NCBI RefSeq assembly: GCF_037893015.1
Contig: NC_133666.1
Location: 622,337,156 to 622,401,155 of the forward strand
DNA: 64,000 bases
Direction of reading: 5' to 3'
DNA from: Macrotis lagotis
Taxonomy: Eukaryota > Chordata > Mammalia > Peramelemorphia > Peramelidae
Part shown: in pieces, positions 45,440 through 56,344 of the stretch
Position numbering within the stretch: the first letter of the stretch is position 1
Layout: each line of letters starts with the position of its first letter
Notes under the pieces: model-generated
What the model saw: only the letters and a program-made list of their open reading frames with translations
Told to the model about the DNA's origin: nothing
The model's database searches: none
Made by a program: the position numbers and the translations under genes

Positions 45440-46800
45440 ATATTTCCAGAGTTAGCTTTTTTATTTTTTAAGTCTAGGTTGCTTGCTTCTCTGTAGTATT
45501 CAAATGGCATGATCATGAGTCACTTCACATTGATTTCCCTCCTTGTGACTTTCTCTAGCTTATCAGTATGCTTTCTAATCAGAACACAATATTGCAGAAG
45601 TGATCTGATCAGGGAAGCCTTTCTTAATGTAATTCAAAATCAAACAAACTTTTGTGGTGCTTTGTTGATTCATGTTGAGCTTGTAGTCTACAAAAAGTGC
45701 CTTTTCCTCCCCAAACTGCCATCTAACCAAACACCTCCTAATTTTGCACCAAGATGATATTGATTTTTAAACCCAATGCAATGTACATATACATTTATTA
45801 TTTTACTTTTTTGCTATTAATAATTTTAGATTCATCCTAATTATGCCAGAGACTCTCAAATCTTTTGGCCTCAGGATCTCGTTACATTTTTAAAAATTAC
45901 TGTGGACCTAACAAAGAGCTTTTATTTATGTGTGTAAGATCTATCAACACTGACCACATTAGAAATTAGAATTCTATTATGATTATTATGATTATTACTA
46001 TTATTATTAAAATAAACCCTCTGAAAGTATCTGATAAGCATAAAAGATAAGCAGACCACATTTCCAGAAGCATTGTTCTATCCTGACCAAGATCTTTTGG
46101 GACACAATTCAGTTATTCAGTATATTAACTTGGGGGCCTAACTTTTATGGCAAATGATAAGCATGGCATATCTCCCTTTTCCAACTCATTGATAAAGAAG
46201 TAAAAAAGAGCATTTCCCTAGAGACCTGCATCCAAATTGACTTTGGAAATTAACATTCTTTTAGTTCAACTGTTCAACTTACTTCTAACCAATCCAGTTG
46301 TAATATTGTCTACCTAGCATCTGTTCATCTTTTCCATAAGGAAAACATGAAGTACTTTATCTTTTTGCCTTACTAACAATCTATATAGATTATCTTTTCT
46401 GTATCTCCTATCAGTTATAATAACCTTATCAAGAAAAGAAATAAAGTTAATCTTGTGTAATGAGCTATTCTTGATGAAGCCACAAACACCCTAGATGAGA
46501 CATTTTGCTATAGATGTGTTCATTAATCATCTCTTTAATACTCTAGCATTTTCCTAGGAATTGATGTGAATTGGCCTATACTTAAAGATTTCATCTTCTT
46601 TAAAAAAGGGATGGGCATGGGGGGGCACATTTGCCATCCTCCAAGTCAGAGGTCACACTTCCATTTACCATGTTCTTTCAGATATCACTGAAAATGACTT
46701 AACAATCACATAAACAATTCTTTCAGTATCTAAGCATGCAATTTATCAGTTTTACTTCATCAAGAGCAGAAGGAATATTCTTAATATTACCTTATGTTAT
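45440..46800 (-). mobile_element. Ancient CR1/L3-type LINE, antisense
   Basis: The + strand preserves, in order, diverged complements of a CR1-like reverse-transcriptase end: 'ATGTTGAGCTTGTAGTCTAC', 'ACTCATTGATAAAGAAGTAA', 'CTAGAGACCTGCATCC', 'TCTAACCAATCCAGTTGTAA', 'CTATTCTTGATGAAGCCACA', 'TCCTAGGAATTGATGTGAAT'. I recognise the family from these blocks. No frame survives. Confidence 0.68.
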
Positions 46801-47540
46801 TTGGCTATGATGTCCTTGCGAAGTTTTTGTTTCAGGCTTTCTTTCAGGAGTCAATCACTAGGTTCTTTTCCTTTTCTTCTCTGAACTTCTTTATTGAACA
46901 TGCACAATTTTCTTTTCATAACTTCTTAAAATTTGATGTTCTTTTCCTGGTCAGCACTTTCAAGCAGTCTAATGATTTTAAAATTATTTCTCATTGCTCC
47001 ATTTTCCACGTTAGGTTTCCTTTAAATGTGAGATACGTTGAATTTTCTTCTTTTTTTCAGTGTTTTGAATGACTTTTAATATTTCAGGTTGTTCCATGTA
47101 GGTGTTAACTTCTGTTTGATTCAACCAAATTTTCGAGGAGTCTGTTACATTAAGATTCTATTGTTCTTGTACTAAATTGTTAATTGTCCTTACAAGTCTT
47201 GCCTCCAATGCTCAAATTTCTGTTACAACTCTTTACTCTAGAAATGTCATTTTGTTTATAAAATCATTTTAATTCTTTAAAAAAATGGTTTCTCTGTTTC
47301 TTACAGGAATTCTGGTTCACTTTATTTTGAAGTTGTATTTTTCTTTGAGACTTTGCATGTAGATATTTTGCATGCATCCTGTTTTGAATTTTTATCTTGA
47401 CCATTTCTTTGTCATTAAGGCAGGGATCTTGCCTACTCATTCTTTGAGCCTTATTCTATCATGTAATCATTTGTGTTAATCCAAAGCTCTTATTTAGTCA
47501 TGGTTTATATTTCCTGTGTTTCTGATGCTGCTTTCTCTAG
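46800..47540 (-). mobile_element. Ancient L1 ORF1 remnant, antisense
   Basis: 'GATGTTCTTTTCCTGGTCAG', 'GTCTAATGATTTTAAAATTA' and 'TTGAATTTTCTTCTTTTTTT' follow the same order as the complement of ORF1 in the HAL1 copies (for example 33060-33180) but are far more diverged. The distal boundary near 47540 is a guess. Confidence 0.55.
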
Positions 47541-48154
47541 AGACTGAATACAGAGGTCTTTGAGGATTCCTGGGGGACACTCAGGTTGGTTATCAGCACA
47601 CTTTCAGTGAACCCTAAGTGATCTGATTTGGGTCTGAAATACTCAAGAGTAGACTTACCTTTGAAAATATCTCCAGTAAACTGGAGTCCCTGTCAGGCAG
47701 CTGAATTGGAGATTTATAATCAGCGAGGGTTAAGGCCTTTTGAAGGCATCTCATTACATATCATCACAACTCACTTAATGGCACATTCTTCAGACTCTGA
47801 CATGCAGTCTCAAAGGCTCTCTGAGCATGCGTCACTTTTGTTACCTAACTAAAACTTCTTCAGGTTATAGTTGCTCCAATGAGGCAACAAGGAAATGACT
47901 TAATGGAGGATGCATTTCCATAGCATATGGTGGGTGAGCTGTCTTCACCCAAAAGTTGAATTGCTGCCTTGGGGGCAGTTTTGAAATGAATGATGGAGTA
48001 GATGACCTCTGAACCCATTACCGATATTCAGTGAGGTTTTGTTCCTGCAAATCCCATATGCTGAAAGGTGACCAAAGACACTGTGAGCCTATACTCTTTG
48101 TTCCCCTTCTAGTCATTGACCTCCCTCATGCTTCCTTCTGTTTTTCTTTCCTAG
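47541..48154. other. Region upstream of the Ig-like gene
   Basis: No clear promoter, TATA box or CpG island. It ends in the pyrimidine-rich acceptor TTTTTCTTTCCTAG (ending 48154) ahead of the leader exon, which implies at least one untranslated exon further upstream. Confidence 0.4.
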
Positions 48155-48241
48155 GTATGATGGATTTGATTAATGTTTCATGCCATTTATTCGGCTTCCT
48201 TGTCCCCATTCTCTTCCTTGAGATATCCACATTTGCCTCAG
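48155..48241 (+). CDS. Ig-like (MOG/butyrophilin-like) gene, exon 1: signal peptide
   Basis: Coding starts at ATG 48157 (a second ATG follows at 48160) and runs to 48241, donor G|GTATGA. It encodes a 28-residue leader: short polar start, hydrophobic core (LFGFLVPILFLEI), small residues before the cleavage region (STFASG). The exon ends in phase 1, as leader exons of this family do. A strong acceptor lies 2 nt before the ATG, so the 5' untranslated sequence is probably in an upstream exon. The reading frame is also open upstream of the acceptor, but that part is most likely intron. The product would be directed to the secretory pathway. Confidence rests on the in-frame join to the Ig exon 380 bp downstream. 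Confidence 0.8.
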
Positions 48242-48623
48242 GTATGAATGTTTATTTCCCAGTGTTTTGTAGTGGGCTTCAGTGTATTGAGGATATGAAG
48301 TTGAAGAGAGTCTATTCCCACCTTCATAATTCTCCATTAAGCCATTTCCTCATTACCTGACACTTCAATTTCTCTGTTCTCACATTATTTCCTGGGGTTT
48401 TCACTAGTTGTCCTTGCTTTCCCTTCTGGGGACTTCTTGATATCTTCACCATTTCATGGGATCTCTTTCATCCTCCTTCTATCCCCTCCTTCCTCATTTA
48501 TAGTGTTTCTCATCCTGCTTGAAAACAACATTCTTCTCCCCCATCTATATCATAAAGACTGATATCTTGCTACTGTATTTATATCTCTGAACCCTGATAT
48601 CTTCTTCCCAAATAACTGAACAG

Positions 48624-48965
48624 GAAAGTTCTCAGTGATTGGACCCAGAGAACCCATCCAGGCCTCAGTGGGAGATGTTGCAGAGTTGCCATGTCACCTC
48701 TCCCCAGCACAAAGTGCAGAGCATATGGAGGTGGTCTGGTTACAATCTACTCGGGTAGTACATCTCTATCAAAATGGAAAAGATCAATTTGGAGACCAGG
48801 ACCCTGATTATCAAGGGAGGACAGAGCTAGTGAGAGATTCTATCTCTAGTGGGAATGTCACTCTGAAGATATGGAATGTGAATCTCTTGGATGAAGGAAG
48901 ATACAAGTGTCATTTTGAAAATGGTTTTGATCAAGAGGAAGCTGATGTAATGTTAAAAGTCTCAG
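48624..48965 (+). CDS. Ig-like gene, exon 2: V-type immunoglobulin domain
   Basis: 342 nt, acceptor CTGAACAG|GAAAG, donor CTCAG|GTGAGG, phase 1 at both ends. The 114 residues form a complete IgV domain: Cys24 (AELPC), core Trp39, D-x-G-x-Y-x-C motif ending at Cys96, and one N-V-T sequon at 78. The start VIGPREPIQASVGD and the centre VVHLYQNGKDQ followed by GRTELV are hallmarks of the MOG/butyrophilin/BTNL/SKINT group, with the closest resemblance to MOG in the middle and to SKINT/BTNL around SPAQSAEHME. Family role: cell-surface ligands or adhesion molecules, several of them controlling T cells. The usual aromatic residue after the core Trp is Leu here. Divergence seems too high for the MOG orthologue, so I call a paralogue. 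No stop, frameshift or lost cysteine: the exon looks functional. Confidence 0.93.
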
Positions 48966-49105
48966 GTGAGGATATTGTGCCTGGACTGGGATAATAGGGT
49001 ATGTATGTGCTCTTTCCTACTTGGTGCTTATTCTGCCAATGTGATAATACATTTGAGAATTTATTTGCTAAAGGATGAATGATGAAAGGAAAGTCAGGTT
49101 TTTGA

Positions 49106-49230
49106 GTCAATAAAATTTATTAAATCCTTGCTATGTGATAAACTCTTGTTCTAAGCACTGAAATTACAAAGAGTAGTAAAAAAGAAAAAGCTCCTGACCT
49201 CAAGGAACTTACTCTGATAAAGGAAGACAA
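49106..49230. mobile_element. Degenerate interspersed repeat of uncertain family
   Basis: 'AATAAAATTTATTAAATCCT', 'TTCTAAGCACTGAAATTACA' and 'CTGACCTCAAGGAACTTACT' follow the pattern of a widespread mammalian repeat end (…TTTATTAAGTGCCTACTATG…GGAGCTTACA). Similar traces occur at 44290 and 51725. Confidence 0.5.
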
Positions 49231-49508
49231 CATAAAAAGAGAAATGGACTTGGGAGAAGAAGAGTGAGAGTAACCCAAATGGGACCAAGGTGGAAATTAA
49301 AGACATTGTTGAGGACCTGGGACCATAGAAATTGGGAGAAAGTTGAACATCATTTTCTCCTGGCCAACTTTCTAGATGCATTTCCCTTATCACTCTCTTT
49401 CCCAGGCCAAAGAAGGATATTACATAGAGTTTCATTCATAGCTAGCAGCTTATAAAAGACATAGGAAACCAGTAATTCCTAAACTTTTCTGAACAGGGAA
49501 CATCTTGC

Positions 49509-49692
49509 CTTTAAAGTATTTTTTTTGTTTGTTTGTTTGTTTTTTTTTGCAAGGCAATGGGGTTAAGTGACTTGTCCAAGGTCACATATAGCTAGGTAAT
49601 TAAGTATCTGAGACTGGATTTAAACTCAGGTTGTCCTGACTCCCTAGCTGGTGCTCTATCTACTGCACCACCTAGCTAACCTCTTTAAAGTA
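49509..49692 (-). mobile_element. SINE in intron 2, with target-site duplication
   Basis: CTTTAAAGTA at 49509-49518 and 49683-49692. The body 49519-49682 is antisense to the gene, with a TTTG-rich tail complement. Confidence 0.9.
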
Positions 49693-49894
49693 CTTTTAAA
49701 GGATAGGATTGAATTCATAAATGCTGATACTGGAGTATTTGGGACTTGGGTTGATAAAATAAAGTGAAATTAAGCCAGTTTGTAAACTTCTGCTACATAA
49801 AAAACATATAACATGTATTATTTTACAGTTAATCATTAGAAGGGAAATATTGTTTACACCAAAATATTTTCTGGAATTAGCTTACTATTAAATA

Positions 49895-50235
49895 TTTGCT
49901 ATTTTTCTTTTTTTAATTTAGTATTTTATTTTTCCCCAACTACATGTAAAATGATTTACAAAGTTTATTTTTAAAATTAAGTTCCAAATTCTCTCCTCTT
50001 TCTTCTCTGTTTTTTGAGAAGGCAAGCAATTTGATATAGGTTTTATATGTCAAAGCATATTTCCATATTTGTTATGTTGAAAAGAGCATATAGAACAAAA
50101 TAAACCATGAAAAATAAAGTTAAAAATATGCTTTAATCAATATTCAGATTCTATCAGTTTTTTTCATCATAAATTCTTCAGAGTTGGTTTAGATATTTGT
50201 ATTGCTAAGAGTAGCTATAATTAAAACATTTTCCT
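49895..50235 (-). mobile_element. L1 3'UTR fragment in intron 2, antisense
   Basis: 'CCCAACTACATGTAAAATGA', 'CAAAGCATATTTCCATATTT' and 'TCAGAGTTGGTTTAGATATT' match antisense L1 3'UTRs elsewhere in the window. Confidence 0.65.
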
Positions 50236-50398
50236 TTAAAAATTTTTTTTTGGTTTTTGCAAGGCATTGGGGTTAGATGACTTGCCCAAGGTCATACAAC
50301 AATTATTAAGTGTCGGAGGTCAAATCTGAAGTCAGGTCCTCTTGACTCCAAGTACTCTCTATTGACTACACCACCTAGCTGCCCCTTAAAGCATTTTC
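50222..50398 (-). mobile_element. SINE in intron 2, imperfect target-site duplication
   Basis: TAAAACATTTTC (50222-50233) and TAAAGCATTTTC (50387-50398), one mismatch. The body has a short deletion before CAATTATTAAGTG. Confidence 0.82.
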
Positions 50399-51117
50399 AA
50401 AGAAAATAGTTTGGGAAACAGTTACAGATAAAATATATCCAGATATAATAAAAACATTTGACAAGGGTTTTCAGTATCTCTCCAAGGATAAAATAGAGAA
50501 ATGTGGGATGAATGATAAGTCATATCTTTCTTGTGACTGAGTTAGTTAGCCTTTGCCTTGGGCCTTAGAGATTTCACCTTTCACTGTTTTTTTTTTCATC
50601 TTCCTTGATACATAAATCACAATTAAATATACCAAGTCTCCTGTACCTAAATGACCACAATCCTGCTTGACAACCTGGATCTTTTATCTTTTCTTGGGTC
50701 ATTGCTGCCAGAATTCATAACTGGATGCCCTTTTCTATTATAATCTTCCTTTCCTTCCTATTTATTCTCTGTTCACTCTTCAGATTATGAGTGGATCTTC
50801 TGCTGAGAAAAGAAAGGGAAGTATGTAAATTCAGAAATATTAATTGAAAAGAAATTGGCATACCATTATGGAATATTCCTTGACTTTCTAGATATTCTAG
50901 CTATAGCTACTCATGGGCCTATCTCATGATCCTTTACACTTGGTTAAATCTAAACAACATTGACTTCATTAGGGAATCATGTGCCTTCTGAAAGAAAGGG
51001 GCATGTGGGAGAGTGGAGAGGTTGCAAGGCTTCTCACCTCAAACGCTAGTTCTGGCCCAGAGTAGACAGACATGAGATTGTCCTCAATGAAGTGTTTTGG
51101 TGGGGGTTATGTTTTAG

Positions 51118-51231
51118 GTGAAGAAGTAAAGCCAGTGTTGGTTTTCTGGATGGTTCTCTTCATTGTATATATAATTACCTGGTGGGTGCTGACACTTGGT
51201 TTTTACACTTGGTTCATCCTGCGATACCAAG
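51118..51231 (+). CDS. Ig-like gene, exon 3: transmembrane segment A
   Basis: 114 nt, acceptor TATGTTTTAG|GTGAAG, donor CCAAG|GTAATT, phase 1-1. It encodes a short stalk (EEVKP), then one long hydrophobic run (VLVFWMVLFIVYIITWWVLT and onwards) ending WFILRYQ, where Arg marks the cytosolic edge. The length suits the family's membrane exon. A second donor (AG|GTAAGG, GT at 51254) would add 22 nt but end in phase 2, incompatible with the downstream exons, so I prefer 51231. The downstream half (GFYTWFILRYQG) mirrors exon 4 (LCLLWILLRCQG), as do bases before both acceptors, indicating exon duplication. If both are used, the chain crosses the membrane twice; if they are alternatives, either keeps the frame. 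Confidence 0.78.
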
Positions 51232-52094
51232 GTAATTATGAAGAGAAATTGAGGTAAGGACATTTTTTTTTTCTAACCAATTAGACTATACTAGGCAAAG
51301 ATTTGTGGTACTTCTTTCAGAATCCTGAGTGTCCTGAGAGCCTGACCTATACTAGGCTCTGGTCACTTACTCCAGTGCACTGCCCTCAAGATCCCTGTGG
51401 CCAAAACCTTAAAAAAAGTGAGTTTAAAAATTCCTTGGGCACCTTTGATTCTTCTGTACAAACTTGTAAGCTTATGACATAATACATTCTGGTCAGCTGG
51501 AAACCTCTAAGAAGAGGGGGCGTTCTTCTCCATTCCAGGATCTTTTACCAGTTATTTACTCAGCAAAACCACTGCCTGCTGTAAGCAAAGCTTTTTCTAG
51601 AGCCTGATAGAAATACTAAGAATTTTTTCTTTCCCCTTCCTCAGTCCTAATTCTCCACACTAGGGGGGAGAAGCAGAAGTCTGAAAAAGGACTCTCTTTA
51701 ACTCAATTCACTAAATTTCAAATCACTAAGCATTTATTAAAAACAAACAAACAAACAATAACCCATTTTATACAGTGTTCTGATGTGGGCTGAGGGAGAA
51801 ATAAAGGTTAGATAAAACACCTTTCGCTGTTCTCTTGTAAGCTGCAGTCCAATAAACTAGTGAGCTTGTGAATGGGTAACTAGGAGATGAGGATAGCACT
51901 TGTGGCAATCCTCTCATGTGTACTTCCCTCCCTCCCCCCAAAACCCAAACTAAACCTAGTTAGAGTGATTTGGTAAGTTATCATGGGAAGCAGTAAACTA
52001 GTATTAGTTATCTTTACCATGCTATCTGAGATAGTAGCAGTTGCCCTGGAATACTGCCATTTCTTTTCTTTTTTTAAGTCTCTCCTTTTCTCTT

Positions 52095-52235
52095 TGTCTT
52101 TCTTTCTCTTTTCTTTCCTTCCTTCCTTCCTTCCTTCCTTCCTTCCTTCCTTCCTTCCTTCCTTCCTTCCTTCCTTCCTTCCTTCCTTCCTTCCTTCCCT
52201 CCCTCCCTCCTTCCTTCTTTCCTTCTTTCCCTCCC
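52095..52235. repeat. (CTTC)n microsatellite
   Basis: Roughly 20 near-perfect CTTC units with CTTT/CCCT variants at both ends. It is absent from the inverted copy at 2.7 kb, where homology resumes just beyond it. Long lysine/glutamate/glycine or phenylalanine/leucine/proline frames across it are artefacts. Confidence 0.97.
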
Positions 52236-53455
52236 AATGGAAATATGTAATGTAGATTTGAATCATGCTACCACTGCAGGGGGTTTATTATTGCTCCTAA
52301 TATGGAGCAAACTGTATCACTTTCTTTCTTGTGGTGCCTAATCAAGAAGCAGAAGGAAAATTGTAGCCTGGCAGAGTGTTTTCAAAATGACCCCAAATCA
52401 GAGAAAATAAGAGAGAAATGCTAACGAGTTGAGATAAGTATCATTATGCAAATTCAGTGGAAACTGAGATTTCACACTCTGCACTCTGGTCCATATTATC
52501 AGCCTTGGTACCATCTGCAACCCAGGGTCTTTGCCTCAGCCACTGCAATTCTCTTAAGATCTGTTTTATCTGTGTAAGTTATTCAGTAGCTCTGTGATAG
52601 CACTAGTGGCCCATTCTGTTCCCAGTCACTTGGAAGAAATGGAATGGAATGGCAAGCTAACAATCTTCCCCATGGGGGGGAGAATCATGAAAAATTTCAC
52701 TGTCTTCCAATTTCTCAACCTCTATATGAAGTTATATCCAGGCAATCTGATTTTTGATTTCCTCCTGATCCCAAGGGCATAGGCCCTTGGGGTCCTCTGA
52801 CTTCTACAGAAATAAAAATGTTGCAAATCCATAGAGAAAGTTAACTGAATCTTAGAAGTATACTGGTCTTTTAAAATGAGAAAACAATTTTAGTTATGCC
52901 ATCTTTTTGCCCTGGTCAGAACACCAGTTCAATGTTGTTTCCTTTTTTGGGACGTTTTAGCATCGCCCATATAAACTTAATTCTCACTGATGGGTCTCAA
53001 GTCGTGAAGTAAGGCTATATCTCCCCCTTAGGAATCTAGGAGTACCACTAAGGAGTTGGTGGTGACTCTCCAATATCATTGACTTGAGCCCCCACTAGTG
53101 TGCTTCCCTCTCAAGATGATCAGTTTAGAATAAGTGAAACCTACCAACTTTAAATCGATTTTAGAAAGTGTTTACTTAGGTGGTATAAACAATTGGTACA
53201 AAACATCACTTCCAAATATCTGTAAGAACTCAGGGGAAAGGACACAGAAATCAGACAGATAACTCACAGATGTAAGATGCTGAAATTCCTTCTTTTCCAT
53301 TTGAAGCTTACTCAAGAAGAACACTAGTAGCTTGGTGAATCTGTGTATAATTTATTATTGGCTCTTTAATAAAGTCATCACTTTCAGCCATTGCTGTCCC
53401 AGGAGGATAATGCTAGGGCACTTTTAATAAAATGGGAAGTCTCAAATCCTCCAAA
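52236..53455 (+). other. Segment paralogous (inverted) to 1485-2725
   Basis: Intronic partner of the block at 1108-2725. The match is interrupted at about 53455, immediately after CCTCCAAA, and resumes at about 55665. Confidence 0.7.
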
Positions 53456-54274
53456 GTCCTCCAAAACTCTTTGAACTTACCAAGGACCTCCCCTGACCAA
53501 AGGGAAGAGTAAGATAGGATCTGTGAAAGAGATCTGGCCATGACTGAGGATGACCTGTCTCCTTCCCAAAGTTGGTTTCTCCTCCTCAAGGGTTTTGCTG
53601 TACACCCATATTTGCTGCAATATCTTCAATTCCCTGATTTCATCTAACTTTTGCACAGCACCAAGGGGTCATGGTGAAATCCTTTATTATTGGAACAGAA
53701 CTTCTGTCTATGATCATTTTACTTCTTAAAACACCCTTCTCAGACTTCCACACTGAATCTAAGGTGGTTTGAATTGGTAGACTGGGCATTGTTATAAATC
53801 AAACTCACTCTTACGTTGGGAAGAATAAAGACAGTTGGAAAAGTTACAGCTATGTCCTGGTCTCACAAAATCTTTCCAGCACAGTTGACTATGTGGGAAG
53901 TTCAACTTTCTTCTTCTCATTTGCCCAGTTTCTTCACAAGCTCATTTTATCCTCAGTACTGGCTTCATTCATCTTAGGCCTTCCCTTATATCCTATAACT
54001 AGTCCTTTAGAAACTTCTTATCTTGGAATTCTCTTATTCTTCTTGTTTGCTTAGTAAAACATATTCTGATACATGCAGGAACCTAGGCTGATTCTTTAAG
54101 GGCTTCCAGACTTACTGAACATTCCCCTACCCATCAGAAGGACATCATGGAGATCATTTCCATTTCAACCTCATCTTTTTTCATTTTGGAATGTTCTAGG
54201 ATTTTCTATGTGTTTAGAGACAGTGTCCAGAGGGACCCAAGGGTCACAGTCTTGTGCTGGGGGGGTTCTTTCAG

Positions 54275-54391
54275 AATATCTTACCCAGACCACCCCCTGG
54301 CTATGGGAAGTAAATGGTATCCTGGTTGTAACTTGGACATTTGAAATAGGAATTTCCCTGTGTTTGCTATGGATCCTGCTACGATGCCAAG
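54275..54391 (+). CDS. Ig-like gene, exon 4: transmembrane segment B
   Basis: 117 nt, acceptor GGTTCTTTCAG|AATATC, donor CCAAG|GTAAGA, phase 1-1. It reads EYLTQTTPWLWEVNGILVVT with a hydrophobic run to LCLLWILLRCQ. The layout (polar stalk, Trp, long hydrophobic run, basic residue before Gln-Gly) resembles the MOG membrane exon and also exon 3 of this gene. It lies in the 2.2-kb piece missing from the inverted copy at 1.1-2.7 kb. It could be included together with exon 3 or instead of it; the sequence alone cannot decide. Confidence 0.75.
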
Positions 54392-54447
54392 GTAAGAAAG
54401 AATAGGTACAAGAATGTATTTAAATTGTGTAATACTATTAAAACTCA

Positions 54448-54473
54448 ATCTCCCCCCCCCCCCCCCCCCCCCC
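54448..54473. repeat. Poly-C tract in intron 4
   Basis: About 25 consecutive C within the 401-bp intron between exons 4 and 5. Likely polymorphic. Confidence 0.95.
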
Positions 54474-54792
54474 GTCTCCAAGTCTGGTCTCCAGTCCCTG
54501 AGTCCACCTGTATTTCTGGATTCTGAGTACCTTTCCAAGCCTCCATTATGGGCTCATCACTTATCTGATGTTTTTCTTAGATATGAGATTAAGGTGGATG
54601 AGTATGTATGGACTGTTTGAGAGAATAGGATGGCAGATAGTGCCAGAGGTCCAGAGGGGAAATTGACTAAAGGGTTGGGAGACCGCAGGTTTCTGGTGAA
54701 CAGAAACCTATAACCACAGTTTTCCTAGCTTTAGGGGTACTGGGCCAAGGATCTGATCAAGCTCCAGCTAATGGTTTCCAGCTGTTTTGCAG

Positions 54793-54930
54793 GGTTTTCT
54801 CACAAAGAAGAATCTGACAAGCTAGACTGGATAGACTGGGTGACCTTTCTGATCTCACTTTTCCTGCCCTGGAGAATGTCCATGACACTTCTCACTGTAT
54901 TCAAAGGATTGTGCTGTGGCCAAATCAAAG
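54793..54930 (+). CDS. Ig-like gene, exon 5: third hydrophobic segment
   Basis: 138 nt, acceptor GCTGTTTTGCAG|GGTTTT, donor ATCAAAG|GTAATT, phase 1-1. An acidic/basic start (FSHKEESDKLDWIDW) leads into a hydrophobic stretch (VTFLISLFLPWRMSMTLLTV) broken by Pro-Trp-Arg, then FKGLCCGQIK with two adjacent cysteines that could be lipidated. MOG also has a second, non-classical hydrophobic segment at this place, and SKINT proteins have extra membrane passes. Whether this one crosses the membrane or lies on its inner face is unclear. Confidence 0.7.
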
Positions 54931-56344
54931 GTAATTCCAGGTACTCATAGTTGTGACTTCTGGGAGTGACCTACCTGAATCTAATAGGGGACCGTGGAAG
55001 GATTGGAGTCTTGAATTCACTTTTAGCAAGAAGTGGGACAAGGGGGGTAGTGTTGATTTGAGGAGAGAAATGAAAGGAAGATCTGGAATTGCCAATATTT
55101 ATTTATACTTGAGGCAAGCTGTGAGCTTGGTGAAATTCTGACCTTGTAGGGAGAGGAAGATGAGAACCTCCTTGGGGCATGATATAAAATATGTACAAAG
55201 TTCCCCTAAGGACAGTTTTAGGTGAATGTGTGGAGGAAGATGAGTCTTGTAGTAGAATGGGGGGGAAAGGTTCCTCCAAGACTGTCCTGCCAATGCCAAT
55301 AAGTTTCTCACTTAGAAATTAGGAACAACTGGACAGTTGCTCTAATTATATTAGATAAAGGGAGGATTCTTGGGAGTATAATCACCAGGATTCTAGAATT
55401 CTAGAAAATGAGAGCATTTGTTTAGGACTTGGCTAGATATGGAAAGGGAAAAACAAAGCAGACCTCCCCCGCCTTCTCTCTTTCTATGTATCCTTCTCTG
55501 TCTCTGTCTTTGAGTTTGTTTTTCTAGTTCTCCCTCCTATTCCTTTCATTCCCCTTTTCAGTCCTTCTACACCTCTTCTCTTTCTTGATCTCTACTTCTT
55601 TCTCTTTTTCCTTCCCCTGAATCACCCCTCTGTTTCTTTTCCTTCTTCCCATTTCCTCTTTTTCAATTTTCATTTTCCCTCTATATCTTCCTTCACCACT
55701 TTTTTCCTATGCATCCTCCTCCCCTTCACACTCTATTTTCTCTGAAACTCAATCCCACATTGAGATGAGCAGTCCTGATCCAAGATAGATTTCCTTCCCT
55801 CCTTGGTTTTTAGTTCCAATGAGATGTGCAAAGGATAAAAGATCATGATTCCTCTTTTTGGGGAGTTTTCACTCCAGTTTTGCCCTTCCTTTGTGTTCTC
55901 CAATCTCTCCAACTTCCTTACTTGTTGGTGCCTATATTTCAGTTAGAGGTTATTGAAAATAAAGACAAATTATTTTTCCCAATCCAAGTACATGTGGCTT
56001 CTGAAAACCTTTCACAGATGTTGGGGGTCCATGAACCCCAGTTTAAGAAGCCATGATCCAGAAGCTAGTGAAATCATGCTAGACATTGATTTTTCCCTGA
56101 TTGTGTGGAGAAGCAACTGTCAGGTAGGCAAATTGTGCCAGGTAAGGCCTCTAAGGATCCTTGCTCCAGGTGTAGTGACTTCAGTTTCAGAATGCCCAGC
56201 ACAGTACCATAATAGTTGGGGATCCAATAGAATTGAAAACAAATGTAAAAAAATGTTAATTTTAGTTTTTTCAGGGTTCTTAGACATTTCAGGAACACAA
56301 TCCTAGCAAATACTTCAACTTAATCACCAAACCTTGCTTCCCAG
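54931..56344 (+). other. Intron 5 of the Ig-like gene
   Basis: 55480-55740 is pyrimidine-rich. About 55665-56095 is the second segment shared, inverted, with 1108-1485. No IgC or B30.2 frame. Confidence 0.6.
55665..56095 (+). other. Segment paralogous (inverted) to 1108-1485
   Basis: Shared markers with the minus strand at the left end include 'ATATTTCAGTTAGAGGTTAT' (left: ATTTCAGTTAGAGATTA), 'CTTCTGAAAACC' (left: CTCTGAAAACC) and 'GAACCCCAGTTTAAGAAGC' (left: AAACCCCAGTTGAAGAAGC). Confidence 0.72.

Larger units (their letters stand above)
48966..51117 (+). other. Intron 2 of the Ig-like gene
   Basis: Inspected for an IgC exon (about 280 nt with C...W...Y-x-C): none seen. It holds a degenerate repeat (49106-49230), a SINE (49509-49692), an L1 end (49895-50235) and a second SINE (50222-50398). 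The remainder is unassigned. Confidence 0.7.
51232..54274 (+). other. Intron 3 of the Ig-like gene
   Basis: Contains the CTTC microsatellite and, from about 52236 to 53455, the segment that recurs inverted at 1485-2725. 51710-51790 has a trace of the repeat seen at 49106. No further exon found. Confidence 0.65.

Noticed and set aside
46794..47072. F/L-rich 92-residue + frame
   Set aside because: It is the antisense of an ancient L1 ORF1 coiled coil; the composition follows from that.
48624..48965. Assignment of the IgV exon to MOG itself
   Set aside because: MOG is highly conserved among mammals; this exon differs at many positions, including the residue after the core Trp and the B-C region, so orthology is unlikely. 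SKINT was also set aside because no IgC exon is present.
51118..51253. Longer form of exon 3 using the GTAAGG donor at 51254
   Set aside because: It ends in phase 2, while exons 4, 5 and the tail all begin in phase 1.
51880..52266. 128-residue K/E/G/R-rich frame and its F/L/P/S-rich mirror
   Set aside because: Translations of the CTTC microsatellite.
53670..53690. Reading the 1.1-2.7 kb / 52-56 kb similarity as an ERV or LTR
   Set aside because: The shared sequence lacks a primer site, matched terminal ends or a flanking duplication, and the right copy is split by exon-bearing sequence; kept as a possible alternative only.
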